Positions 37,906 to 47,966 of a DNA stretch of 64,000 nucleotides are shown here, piece after piece. Origin of the DNA: Talpa occidentalis (Eukaryota; Chordata; Mammalia; Eulipotyphla; Talpidae); the NCBI RefSeq assembly GCF_014898055.3, contig NW_023601543.1, positions 65,175,782 through 65,239,781 on the forward strand, in the 5' to 3' direction. A program made the translations under genes and the position numbers. Below the pieces are notes generated by a model. The model did not search any database. It was not told where the DNA came from and was given only the letters and a program-made list of their open reading frames with translations. Position 1 is the stretch's first letter, and every line of letters begins with the position of its first letter.

Positions 37906-39200
37906 TAAAAAGGAGCATTTAAAGCACAAAAGCAAATATGACACTTGGACCATGATTTGTTAACAAAAATGCCCTGTTCAAAATACTTCAAAACGGTTGG
38001 GACGTCATTCTTTGCATTATGAAGTAGGAAATGATTATTGAATACTATATAAATTACTGACAGTGCTCCAGGTAAACATTTTATTTAAAACTATAAAAAT
38101 CTTGAAAGTAGAAAGAAATTGCAATGCAGGCATCAAGGAGCTTCACGGGACATGAAATGCAGTGATTAAGATGTATTAAGGGGCATTAAGTAATTAGATG
38201 CACAGGGTGGAGAGCAGGTAAGCAGGAAGAGTTAAAGAGCTCATGTGAAAGCCCTCACCTACAAGATTCCCTGCTTGGGCTCACTGCAGTGGTGCTGAGA
38301 GAACACTCCTTCATGTATACTGAAAACCCTCTTTTTCAGGCAGCAAAAAAAAAAAAAAAAAAAAAAAAATCACCCTTATGATTTACTCCAATAACAAATA
38401 GGAAGTAAATACTAAAGGGCCAAACACAAAGAGATTTGAGGAAATAAATAAAAAGCTAAATCAGTTGCCAGGAATGGCTACGGGGAAGTTTCAGCAACTA
38501 ACATGCATTATTGCTCTTTGCAGCCGACGGTAAGATAGGATCCATGCTCAGCTCACCATTGCACTACTGAAAATTTTTCGGTTAACCTGTGTCGTTTTCA
38601 GTCCAAATAAAGTCGGTCTCTGTGTATGCCCTGTGTGATATATCAGTAAATCTAGCCAAGCTCATTGCAGAGCTCCTAGTATGCCTGGTCTCCAGTGTCC
38701 CTGACCTGAAGAATCACCAGAACCAGTGACAAGGAAATACCCGAGGGGCTGTTTGGATGGGGCATCAGCAGGTTTTTTAAATCCCTAATAAATCTCAGCT
38801 CTTCTCTTGGTCATTACAAACAGCCTGGTTCATCATCAAGTCGAATCTGGGTACCTCATAGAGCACCCAGCCCCATTTTAAAACCAAGAAAATTTTGGGC
38901 TAATTTTGGGGTGCGGTGGCAAGGAGAGAAACAACCAAAGGCGGGACTGGCTTTTTCTACAGAGCCTTGGATTTCAAAATGACTGCCTTGGAAGCTGAAA
39001 TGACCTAAATTATTGGGGGGAGGGAGGTGACAGACATTCATTCCCCTTCTGGGTGGCTGTGGCTTGATGTGGAAATGGATAACTTGGGCTGTGGGGTCGT
39101 TTACCGGGAAAGAGAAATAACGGGAATGGTCTTTAGGTACCACCCACTTCCAAGAGAATCACTGCAGTGTCAGTCTGCACCGATTCCACGAATTTCCAAA
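37906..39200. other. Intronic DNA, poly(A) run, unique flank of the CpG island
   Basis: A 26-27 nt A run at 38344-38369. The rest (38400-39200) appears unique and approaches the CpG-rich shore. Confidence 0.4.
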
Positions 39201-39314
39201 CAGGATGAGGTAAGGCACTAGCCAGGAGCCTCCCCCCACCTCCTCCTGCGTGCAGAAGGGCGCATCCCTCGACGAGGTGCACCACGCAGCCCCCCGAGGC
39301 CTCGGCTAAGGGGC

Positions 39315-39322
39315 TGACGTCA
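39315..39322. promoter_or_regulatory. Palindromic CRE (TGACGTCA)
   Basis: A perfect cAMP-response-element octamer lies in a small CpG-rich patch (about 39240-39360), roughly 0.85 kb inside TSPAN7 intron 1. Binding by CREB/ATF factors is known for this motif; function here is inferred. Confidence 0.5.
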
Positions 39323-40170
39323 CCCTTCTGCATTGAGCTTCGGGGACCGGTAGCAGCACCGTTTAGAAGGGGAGTAGAACTGGGGCGCTACTGCTGTCAC
39401 CAAGAGGTGGGGGTCCTTCCCAGGGCTCTGCGGATCGGGTTCATGCAAGGACAGAAAGACCAGATGCGGAGTGTAAGATGGAGGGGAGTGGGGAAAAGGA
39501 TGGTAAGAGTCATCTCCTGGGTCTCTGAGAAAGCTTAAAGACGCCCTTGTTTATGTAAGACCCTCTCCCCTCCGTGCGTCTCCCCACCGCAGCGCCACCC
39601 GCCCCCCATCTATGCGCTGGGGTGAGGGGGGGGGCGTTCTGATGGCTCTTGCCCAGCCAGGCAGGCACGGGGCTCCGGACACCTCCTTCTCGCAGCCGTG
39701 CGGGGTCGGGAATAAATGGGAATTTGGGATCAAACCCTGCACTCCCGCACCCGCTCCCAATCGGCCACAGGTTAGCTCTGACAGGCGCCGCGGACAGGCA
39801 GGTGAGGAAGGATGTTTGTCTAGAGAGGAAAATAGACGAATAAACCCGCAACTTTCCCCAGAGGCTGGCCCTATCCCGCGAGCGTAGAAAATAAATCGAT
39901 GCATTAAAAATGTTTTCGAAAGGTCTAGCACCTGCAGTCCCACCCACCACGCCGCCCCTTGCACCCTGTGCCAGGCGGGGTCCAGGTCCAAGTAGCCTCA
40001 AGCCTGCACCCCGTCATCCCGCAGCCCCGGCCGAACACCAGACGCCTCAAGGAGGGGGCTGAGATTTGATTTGGGGTTTGGGTTTTTTTTTCTCTCCCTT
40101 CTTTTTTCCGAGCATCCCTGCACCCAGTGCTGGACGGCGGTCCGGCCCCCGGCCCGGCGTGGCCACTCAC

Positions 40171-40251
40171 CCAGAAGACGAAGGAGTAGATGATGAGGAG
40201 GGTTTTGAGACAGGTTATCACAGGTTTGGTCTCCATTCTCCTCGATGCCAT
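40171..40251 (-). CDS. TSPAN7: Tetraspanin-7, first coding exon (partial CDS)
   Basis: The minus strand encodes 27 residues from ATG (40251-40249). They begin MASRRMETKPVITCLK and end in the hydrophobic run IIYSFVFW, the cytosolic N-terminus and start of the first membrane helix of TSPAN7, which I recognise. The exon ends after TGG in phase 0 and is followed at once by GTGAGT (40170-40165), a strong splice donor. The start has A at -3 and G at +4, a good Kozak context; a second ATG at codon 6 is less likely. TSPAN7 is a four-pass plasma-membrane tetraspanin of about 249 residues, expressed in neurons and pancreatic endocrine cells; it acts in membrane microdomains, and in human is linked to X-linked intellectual disability and to islet autoimmunity. 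The other exons lie left of the window. No damage is visible. Confidence 0.96.
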
Positions 40252-40263
40252 ACTACAGAGCTC

Positions 40264-40285
40264 CGGCGGCGGCGGCGGCGGCGGC
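40264..40285. repeat. (CGG)7 tract in presumed TSPAN7 5'UTR
   Basis: Seven uninterrupted CGG units on the plus strand (CCG/GCC in the mRNA sense), 13 bp upstream of the start codon, followed by a further interrupted GGC-rich stretch to about 40300. Confidence 0.9.
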
Positions 40286-40441
40286 AGGCGGCGGGCGGGC
40301 GCGGGAGGGGGGGAGGCGGGGCTGGGCGGGGCGGGGGCGCGTGCCTCCCGAGGCCCTGTGCGCGCGCAGACGAGGCCGTGCGCGTGCGTGTGCGCGCACC
40401 CCTCAGGATGCCCGCGGAAGGAGCTGGGCCCGAGCGGCCAC

Positions 40442-40451
40442 TGCGCATGCG
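40442..40451. promoter_or_regulatory. NRF-1-like motif TGCGCATGCG
   Basis: Matches the core of the palindromic NRF-1 consensus. It is about 190 bp upstream of the TSPAN7 start codon within the CpG island, a usual place for functional NRF-1 sites. Confidence 0.55.
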
Positions 40452-40600
40452 AGAAGGCACGCGCAAGCTCAGACCCCTCCCCCGCCCCCCCGCCACCCCT
40501 GCTGCAGAGCGAGGGGGCTTGAGAGGCCTGCAGGGAACGGGAGATCCTGGAGGTGGGGGTCACAGGTCAGGGCAACCTCTCCCAGGCCGCCTGGGTCCGT

Positions 40601-41360
40601 AGATTTCCACATTGAACAGGATAGGGTCTGTGTATATCTGGCCACAAAACATTTGTTGGTACCCACGAGAAGCAATCATGTGTCTGCAGTTGGACCCCCC
40701 CACCGGGCTCAGATGGAAGTGCCTAGTGGTCATATCTTGGGAACAAGCAGGCCTGCGTGTGCCAGGAACTGACTGGCAGGTGGCCAGAGATAGAGCTGGA
40801 GGGATATTCAGGAACCTAGGAGTCAGACAGAGACCCCAAATCCTTCCCACCACAGGAGCTCCAGTTTTTAGGTTTCTCCATGTTTTGAAACAATGAAGCT
40901 AAATGAAGGGAAGTGTCTGTACAAAGGCTGCATTCTTACAGCACATAAAATGTTTAACAGACAAAATGATTAAAGTCACCCCTAAATGAAAAAAAACATT
41001 CATAGAATACTGCTGATTTGAAAAAGTTAAAAGAGCCACAAAATGCATATAATTAACCCAAAAATTGTCAGCATGGATGCACATTAAATTTAAGTGAGAA
41101 TTAGTATAAAATTTAAAACAGTACACACGGGTTAAACTACACTCAGGAAATAGTAGTACTATACGCTTGGTCCATTTATGGGCACTGAAGATAGGAAGTG
41201 AACAAAGAAATCCTACTCATGAGAGTTAAGTAAACAGACAATGAACTAGATGGAAAAATATAGAGGATGTTAGAGGAGAAAAACTAAAGCAGAGAAATGA
41301 AAAAAAAAAAGTGCCTGAAAACAATTTTCCCCACTTCACACCCAGGAAGCAAAGCTGTAT
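40601..41360. other. Upstream flank of TSPAN7
   Basis: Sequence just upstream of the CpG island. No repeat recognised up to about 41360; it may hold proximal regulatory DNA, but no specific site is claimed. Confidence 0.4.
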
Positions 41361-41369
41361 TCAGGTCAA

Positions 41370-41965
41370 AAAATAACACTGGGAAACATTTCAAAAGTTC
41401 CTCAAAAAGCTAAACATAGAGTTACCATGTGACCCACCAATTCTACTCTAAGCTATATACCCAACAGAAATTCATACAAAAACTTGTACATGGACTTGTC
41501 CATAGCAGTATTACTCACAATAGCCTAATCTTGCAAAAGACCCCATGTCCATCAATGATGATTAGATAAACATAATGTGGTATATCCATACAATGGAAAT
41601 TCAATCAGCCACAAAAGGGATGAAGTACTGTTAAGTGCTACAACAGGGGGGCAGGGAGTGGTGACCTTGAAAGCAGGCTAAGAGAGAAAACCCAGACAAA
41701 AAGGACCACCTAAGGATATTGTATGATCCATATCTAGGCAATATGCAGAATAGACAGGTCCACCAGGACAGAAATTGATTAGTTGTTGCAGGGGGGAGCA
41801 GCAGGAATGAGTGCCTATTAATGAATAGGAGGTTTCTTCTTGGAGTGGCAAATAGGCTCTGGAATTAGATAATGATGATGGTGGCATAATTTTGTGACTA
41901 TACTAAAAGCCACTGAAGTATACACTTTCAAAGGATAACTTTCATAGCATATGAATTATATCCCC
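41370..41965 (+). repeat. Old L1 3' fragment
   Basis: The sequence 'agctaaacatagagttacca', 'cagcagtattactcacaata' (approximate) and 'tgtggtatatccatacaatg' are L1 ORF2-end phrases, ending with 'actgaagtatacactttcaa'. Confidence 0.8.
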
Positions 41966-42369
41966 CCCAAAATAATATACTCTCCACCCAGATTTCCTGT
42001 GACTGGTTTGTGGAGGAACACACAGTCCAGATCCTGTGGGAGATTTAGCTTGATTCCTGAGAGACTCTGGAATCAAAACAGCAACATTAGCCCAGGCTAA
42101 CTCATTCGTGGATGATGTTAAGGACACGTAGAAGAGTAAAAAACAGAGTCAAGGCTTGGGAAAAGCCTGCCAAGTTCAGTTGTTGGAGGAGTAATTATTA
42201 CCTCCAATGAGTTGTACATGGCCCCAAGGTCAGAGAGGTCAGTACATAAACAGAACACAAATATGAGGAAGAGGAGAACCTGGTTAAGGACATAATCTAT
42301 CATAACAAAGGGTATGTGAGCAGAGAGGGAGCAAGGATTAGGAGCAGATGGGCAAGGTGTCTGTTACAA

Positions 42370-42645
42370 AGGAAGATCTTACACAAAGATTCTTAACTCT
42401 GCTTGTTCATTTGCATCACTTGGAGAGTTTAAACAAGAAAGAAAAACTGGAGGATTATGGGTGTTTTGGTGATAGCCGTGGTACTGTGACAATGAAAACA
42501 TGCAATCATAAGACAACTGTAAAAATAGGGGGAAAAGGAAAAACTATGATGGCAGGGAGCCTGGGTGGAGGGTGGAGGCGCAGCAGTTTTTAAGTTCTTC
42601 AGGTGATCCTAGTAAGAATCACAAGTTGAAGAACACTGCCCTATT
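42370..42645 (+). repeat. Possible MER5-type element with internal extra DNA
   Basis: The left part 'gattcttaactctgcttgtt', 'catttgcatcacttggagag' and right part 'ttcttcaggtgatcctagta' and 'gttgaagaacactg' look like MER5 ends about 100 bp further apart than usual. Confidence 0.45.
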
Positions 42646-42729
42646 GCAATCAGCTTTCTCCCCAGGTTGAAGCCTACTGTTACAGCAGCCTGAAGAAGCT
42701 ACTGAAAACTTCAAACACAGCAGGGACCC

Positions 42730-43136
42730 TGTAGGGTAAAGAAAATGTCAGGCTTTTCTGCCCTTCCGCCATCAGGATAGATGATGGATCCTTGTCCTGA
42801 ATGCATGCCTGATGGCGGGCACCTGGAATAGGGTGTGGGCATAGGTAGATGGGATTCAGCTGAGCTAAGACTGTGCTTTTAAGGGCGGCGTCACGGGGGG
42901 ACGCCAGCAGCCCCAGCCAGCAGCAGCAGAACCTGAAGGAGAAGCCGAAGCAGAAGCAGAGAACGCCAGAGAGCCCAGATAGAGTGAAGACTTGCTGGGA
43001 GCCAGCACCCCTGCCTGCCATATGCCTGGTGAACCCCAAATAAAAAACCTGCAAAACTACTGAGGACTCTGACTCCTCCTTTACCCGGTCTGCATGGGAT
43101 CAGAAAACCTGCACTGTGCCCAGTCCTGCCCCTACA
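42730..43136 (+). mobile_element. Solo LTR, family 1, copy 2
   Basis: Starts TGTAGGGTAAAG and ends CCCCTACA; perfect 5-bp duplication GACCC (42725-42729 and 43137-43141). TATA-like TTTTAAGG near 42877, shortened purine tract (about 42935-42965), AATAAA at 43039-43044. No internal viral sequence. Confidence 0.92.
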
Positions 43137-43141
43137 GACCC

Positions 43142-43387
43142 TTAGCTTCAAAAGGTCTTGCCGTGAATAATTACTCTATAAAGTTGCCAGATATTTCAAT
43201 TTTCACCCCAACAGGGACACTGGTGAATAGCATAGATAATTTTGTGAATTAATATAAGATATTCACAGGTGGTCCCAGTCAGCTTAACTCACTATTTCAG
43301 TTTGTCTGGAGCTTTCAGGGGATAGCTATTAGGTCCAGATTCTTGTAAACTTGGAGTGTTCTAGCAAAAAATAATTATGTAAGTGAT
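43142..43387. other. Unassigned DNA between LTRs
   Basis: About 250 bp with no recognised family. Confidence 0.3.
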
Positions 43388-43389
43388 GT

Positions 43390-44020
43390 TGTCATTTTTG
43401 GGAGTCTGTGGGTTTGGAGTGCAGGGTCCTTGGGTACACTCTGGGAAAGGATTCGCCAGAGATCCCATTTCAGCGGCACGCAGCGAGTTTCCCGGCGAGT
43501 TTCTCCACAAGATAGAGATGTTAGTTGTATTTAAAGAGCAGGTTTATTAGGGAAAGGGACAGAGGAATAAAGAAAACTTGTATAGACACAAGCGGGCAGG
43601 AAGAGCTGCCCCAGAAGGGACAGGTTTGCTGAGAGAGGCCTGCATGGTTGTAGGCGGGTGGCCTTGACAGGTCACAGACAGGCAGGAAGGCTGCGGCCCT
43701 GCAGAGGAGAGAGTTGGTGAAAAGAGGCACCTGCATTGTCACAGGTGGGCAGTGGGATTGCTGCCCCCAGCCTGTGCAGACACTGAACTGATAGAGTCTT
43801 CTTCTGTTTGGGAGGGGCCGCTCCTTATGAGTAGTCAGTTGGTTGCTAATTTGGGGGTAACTATGTCAAATTTGAAAGGGACCAGACATTCTACAATGAG
43901 CTCAATTTCCATATCTTTACCTTTGGGTACGCCCTCAGATACCTGCTTGGATGTTATGCTTTGTAATCTAGGTGTCTGTGCCTAAGGATACTAGTCTGTG
44001 CCTAAGGATACTAGTTTCCA
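43390..44020 (-). mobile_element. Unrelated solo LTR, ERV1-like
   Basis: On the minus strand the order is a U3-like region, then 'ttctttattcctctgtccct' and 'ttccctaataaacctgctct' (polyadenylation signal near 43543-43548) and a U5-like end ('aatcctttcccagagtgtac'). This is the typical R-U5 layout of class I ERV LTRs. The exact ends and a target duplication could not be fixed; bounds are approximate. No coding region is attached. Confidence 0.65.
43974..44013. repeat. 20-bp perfect tandem duplication
   Basis: The unit GTCTGTGCCTAAGGATACTA occurs at 43974-43993 and again at 43994-44013, at the right (U3) end of the minus-strand LTR. Confidence 0.93.
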
Positions 44021-44044
44021 TAGCTGTGTTAATCTCTTCTACCC

Positions 44045-44529
44045 TGTAGGGTAAGGGAAAATGTCAGGCTTTTCTGCCCTCCCGCCATCAGGATAGATGA
44101 TGGATCCTTGTGGTCCCGAATGCATGCCTGATGGCGGGCACCTGGGGTAGGGTGTGGGCATAGGTAGATGGGATTCACCTGGGCTGAGACTGGACTTTTA
44201 AGGGCGGCGTCATGGGGACGCCAGAAGAAGCCGGAAGAGAAGCCGAAGGAGAAGCTGAGAAAGAAGCAGCAGAAGCCGAGAGAGAAGCAGAGCCATGAGA
44301 AGAGCAGAGAGAAGCAGAGAGAAGACCAAAGAGCTCAGATAGAGTGAATACCTGATAGGGGCTGGGAGGCCTGCCAGCCCCCCAGCACCCTTGCCTGCTG
44401 TGTACTGGGTAAATCTCAATAAAAGACCTGCAAAAACCACTGAAGACTCTGACTTCTCCTTTACCCGGTCTGCTGGATCATAGAAAACCTGCACTGTGTC
44501 CATTCCTGACCATACATCCTGACCGTACA
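44045..44529 (+). mobile_element. Solo LTR, family 1, copy 3
   Basis: Starts TGTAGGGTAAGG and ends CCGTACA; perfect 5-bp duplication TACCC (44040-44044 and 44530-44534). TTTTAAGG near 44196, long purine tract (about 44220-44335), AATAAA 44418-44423. The terminal region 'ctgaccatacatcctgaccg' contains a small end duplication. It directly adjoins the minus-strand LTR. Confidence 0.92.
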
Positions 44530-44674
44530 TACCCCCACCTCCTTGTGAGCCAGTTTTCTGGTCTTGTGGCGCACCTCCTTTTTTTTTTTTTTTATTCTTG
44601 TCCTCTATTATGAATGTAAAGGTAAATGTGAATATTCAGTAAAGTAATTAAAGGACAAATTAACATAGTCTGTA

Positions 44675-44915
44675 GCTAGGTCCTTGCTACTCAAATTGTG
44701 GTCTCTGATATAATCAGGTGACAAACCATCTCGGTTTTCATAGGACTGAGGGTTTCCCTGCACTAGATTTTCACTGGTAAATCTGGGAAAGTCTTGGCCA
44801 AACCAGGACTCGTCGGTCATCCTATCGCTGAACTAAGTCTTGGCCTGTGCTGAGAGAGCTTGTTGAAAATGCAGAGCCTCAGTACCCAACCCAAGATCCC
44901 CAGGGGATTTAAATG
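44675..44915 (-). repeat. Possible MER5-type remnant
   Basis: The sequence 'ccttgctactcaaattgtgg' at the left and 'gcttgttgaaaatgcagagc' further right resemble MER5 pieces. Diverged. Confidence 0.5.
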
Positions 44916-44944
44916 CCCAGTAAAGTCTGTCATCTGTCACAGGT

Positions 44945-45385
44945 TGACTTGTGTCCCCACAAAAGATATGTTAAAGTCCGAGCTCTGGTACCTCATAATG
45001 TGATCTTATTTGCAAATAAGGTTGTTGCAGATACACTTATTTAAATTCAAACGAAATCATACTGGAGTGATTACCAACCAGACTGTAATCCAATATGACT
45101 GGCATCCTACAAAGAATAAGGCCACAAGGAGAGGGGCCTGTGACAACAAAAACAGAGATAGGCATGATGCAGCTACAGGCCAAGCAACACCAATGATTGG
45201 CAGTCACCACAGAAGCTAGAAGAGAGGAGGAAGGATTGTGCACATTCTTAGAGGAAGCGTGACCCTGCTGACTCTTTGAATGTGAACTTTGGGCTTCAAA
45301 ACTGGGGAGAATACATTTCTGTTTTAAGCTGCTCTTTTTGTGGTTCTTTGTTATGGCAGTCACCGGAAACTAATACATGTCTAAG
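44945..45385 (+). repeat. MaLR-type LTR (MLT1-like)
   Basis: The sequence 'ggttgacttgtgtccccaca', 'cctcataatgtgatcttatt', 'aataaggttgttgcagatac', 'gggcttcaaaactggggaga' with 'atacatttctgttttaag' and the end 'tcaccggaaactaataca' follow the MLT1/MST layout from start to end. Confidence 0.8.
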
Positions 45386-45419
45386 ATTCACTTATCTCCA
45401 GTTCCTCAAAATATAACCA

Positions 45420-46010
45420 CAACAACCACCCAAATCACCTAGCAATCCCATCGCTAGTATGCACCCACAGTCAGTGACCACAGGTGTTCCAACAGTTTAA
45501 ACTTGTTTGTGAATGTTCACCACAGCGCTATTTATAGTAGCTGAAATGTGGAAATGACCTAAATAAATATCTATCGGCAGAGCTATCAATAAATGGATAA
45601 ATGTGGTATATCCATGTAATGGAATATTGTTTAGTTGTAAAAAGGAATGAAGTACTGACACATGCTAAAATATGAATGAACCTTGGGAAAATTATACTGA
45701 GTGAAAAAAGCCAGACACAAAGACCACATATTGTTTACTTCATTTGTGTAAACTATCCAGGGTAGGCAAATCCATAGAGACAGAAAACAGATTAATGGTT
45801 TCCAGACCTGGGGGAGGAATGGGATGTGACTGCTTAATAGGTACAGATTTTCCTCTTGAGGTAATGAAAAAGTTCTGGAGCTAGATCATTGTAATGGTTG
45901 CAGAACACTGTGACTAGACTTATGGCACTAAATTGTACATTTAAAGTGGTAAAAATGGTACATTTTATTTTATGTATACTTCAGCATAAATACAAATAAC
46001 ATAATCACAG
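45420..46010 (+). repeat. Old L1 3' fragment
   Basis: The sequence 'agcgctatttatagtagctg', 'tggtatatccatgtaatgga' with 'atattgtttag' and 'aaaaaagccagacacaaaga' are L1 ORF2-end/3'UTR phrases. Confidence 0.8.
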
Positions 46011-46279
46011 CAAGTTCAAATGCACTGTGACCTGAAATAATGATGCATTGAGTAAATTGTAAATAAGTCGATGAGGTTCAATAGCAGGGCGAAGGGGTGG
46101 TATATAGGAGACTGTGCAGAGGTCAGCCCATTCAGGTTCTATGAGGTGATAATAGAAACTTTAATTACTTTGCCTAAAAACAATGTAAACTTTTGATTTT
46201 TATTTGCCTTCAACTCAGCAAATATTTTAAGGAGAACTGGACTGCCATCAAAGGATCTACATGGTCCTTGCTCCTATGC

Positions 46280-47115
46280 GTATCTCCTCAAATCTGTTGT
46301 TCACATAAGAACCAGTGATCTTGTTCAAACACAAACCATGTAATCTCACTCCCTTGCTTAAAATCTTCCAGAGAGGGCCTCTCTGATGGTGCAGGGGTTA
46401 AAGTCTCAGTGCTATCAAGCTATTGCCAGCCACTGCAACATGAGTTCCATCCCTGGCCAGGGAGCCGACTTCTCCTGTCTCGCCTGCTGCTCCCCTCAGC
46501 AGTGTATTTCAGTCAGTCTGCCTGTTCTGCTCCCCACTCTGTCTCTGATGAATCACCCCCACACCTCTGGCCTACCCCATTTCTTGTATGCATAAATAAA
46601 TTTAAAAATTCTAAAAAAAAAAAAAATTCCTCCAGAGATTTCCCATCATTCCACACAGCATCAAATTTCCACCCTTTGTACTGACTTAGAAAGTCTACAT
46701 GAGCTGACTGACTTTGTCTCCACTAGTCTTCCTTTGTTCCTGTGTCCTGACCTTCTTTCTTTTCTTCAAACAATCAGATTTCTCTTCACCTAAGAGACTT
46801 TGCAATGACTGGACTTATCTTCAGAATGCTTTGCCCCCTAAACTCTGAATGGTTGGTACCTTCCTTCCTGGCACTCAGGTCTCAGTAGAGATGTCACCTC
46901 CTCAGAGAGTCCCTTTTAGATGAAAATAGTCATCCACTCCCCATCTGTTCTAATTCTCCACATCACATGTAGCCAACATTTTCTTATTCTGTCTCTCTCA
47001 CTAAACTCTACACAGGCAGGTCCTTTTGTCTGTTTTGTTCACTGTTGGATACCCAGCACCTAAACACAGTATCAACTCAAAAAATTTGTTGAAAGAAATG
47101 CATGATACATAGTTG
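46280..47115 (+). repeat. LINE-2 fragment split by a SINE
   Basis: The sequence 'tctcactcccttgcttaaaa' continues after the SINE (46374-46628) as 'cctccagagatttcccatca', then 'ctcaggtctcagtagagatg', 'ttttgtctgttttgttcact' and the 3' end 'gttgaaagaaatgcatgata'. One of the clearer LINE-2 copies here. Confidence 0.85.
46374..46628 (+). repeat. tRNA-derived SINE, type B, internally deleted
   Basis: Type B head ('ggcctctctgatggtgcagg', 'tatcaagctattgccagcca'); the body lacks about 20 bp after 'ggccagggagc'. The flanking duplication around 'ttccagaga'/'ctccagaga' is imperfect. Confidence 0.85.
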
Positions 47116-47650
47116 TCACTCAATAGATGATTGTAGAGTGATTGAAGAAGGGTGTGGTATTTGAAATGGACCTTGAAGCATGCACAAGAAAATGGCAGTC
47201 TTTGAGGAATGGAGAAGGAGATCATTATAGGCCAAGTAACAGCATGAACAAGAGCAGAAAGCTTACTTAGAAGAGTGATGAGGGGCACCAGAGGTTGTAG
47301 AGTAGGAAAAGATGCAGAAATGTAGGTTGGAGTTTGGAGGAGGGTTTTGCTGAGGTCAAGTTCGCCTTTCTTGTGTAAGTAGTAGGCAGCAGTGAAAGAA
47401 TTCTCAATAAGGGAGTGACATGATCTGACCTATGTTTTAGATGAGTAAGTTGGGAAGCAGTGTGAAGGATTAGAGGCTGCAGAAGAGAGACCAGAAATAA
47501 GGAAAGAGTTAGCCAGTTACTGCAATATCTGACTGAGTGTTGATAAGGGCCAAATGTGGAATGAATGATGCAGGTCTTCACCTTTCCACCATATAGATTT
47601 ATCTCTGAGCTTTGGGGGAAAGGAGATGTCAACCAAAAAAAAATCTAGAT
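47116..47650. other. Intergenic DNA without firm assignment
   Basis: Sequence 47150-47500 ('ggagaaggagatcattatag', 'agtgacatgatctgacctat') resembles an old LINE-2-type 5' continuation but is not firm. Confidence 0.35.
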
Positions 47651-47668
47651 TAGAAAAATATGTCAGAA

Positions 47669-47949
47669 GGCCTTCCCTGGTGGCGCAGGCAGTTGAACTC
47701 TGTGCTGTGAAGGTGGCCACAGCCTCTGCAGTGCAGGTTTGATTCCAGGCTGGGCCGGGAGATACCCACATGGCACAGCAGACCTCTCTTGTCTTGCCCG
47801 CCCGCTGCTCCCCTCTGCAGTGTATTTCAGTAGATCTGCCTGTTCTGATCCCCACTCTGTGTCTGGTGAATCCTCTCACCCTCCCGCACCTCTGGCCTGT
47901 ACCCCAATTCTAATATGCATGAATAAATAAATCTTTTGAAAAAAAAGAA
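47669..47949 (+). repeat. tRNA-derived SINE, intermediate head type
   Basis: Head 'ggccttccctggtggcgcag' with 'gcagttgaactctgtgctgt'. Perfect 17-bp duplication AGAAAAATATGTCAGAA (47652-47668 and 47950-47966). Confidence 0.93.
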
Positions 47950-47966
47950 AGAAAAATATGTCAGAA

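Larger units (their letters stand above)
1..40170 (-). other. TSPAN7: TSPAN7 intron 1 (5' portion)
   Basis: This interval lies downstream of the exon 1 splice donor on the minus strand and holds no second TSPAN7 exon that I can recognise. I looked for the next coding segment of the tetraspanin (rest of TM1, small extracellular loop, TM2) in the minus-strand reading frames and did not see it. From family knowledge intron 1 of this gene is tens of kilobases long, which fits. The intron's acceptor lies outside the window. The extent is inferred; only the donor end is seen directly. Confidence 0.8.
39550..40600. promoter_or_regulatory. TSPAN7: CpG island and promoter region of TSPAN7
   Basis: This is the only strongly GC-rich, CpG-dense kilobase in the window. 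It covers exon 1, the first 600 bp of intron 1 and about 350 bp upstream. It includes adjoining GC boxes (GGGCGGGGCGGGGGC, 40324-40338), alternating GC/GT runs (40350-40400) and an NRF-1-like site. I see no TATA box at a plausible distance, consistent with a dispersed CpG-island promoter. The transcription start cannot be placed from sequence alone. Confidence 0.85.

Noticed and set aside
39510..40001. Long overlapping minus-strand ORFs in the CpG island (146-212 codons)
   Set aside because: GC-rich DNA has few stops; the frames run through the splice donor and UTR. Only the 27 codons of TSPAN7 exon 1 are supported.
40066..40602. Plus-strand ORFs of 178 and 175 codons opposite TSPAN7 exon 1
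   Set aside because: Arginine/glycine/proline low-complexity shadows of the CGG-rich 5'UTR; no evidence of an antisense protein.
42730..44529. One short provirus with LTRs at both ends
   Set aside because: The two outer LTRs have different 5-bp duplications (GACCC and TACCC), so they are separate insertions, and the DNA between is an unrelated inverted LTR.
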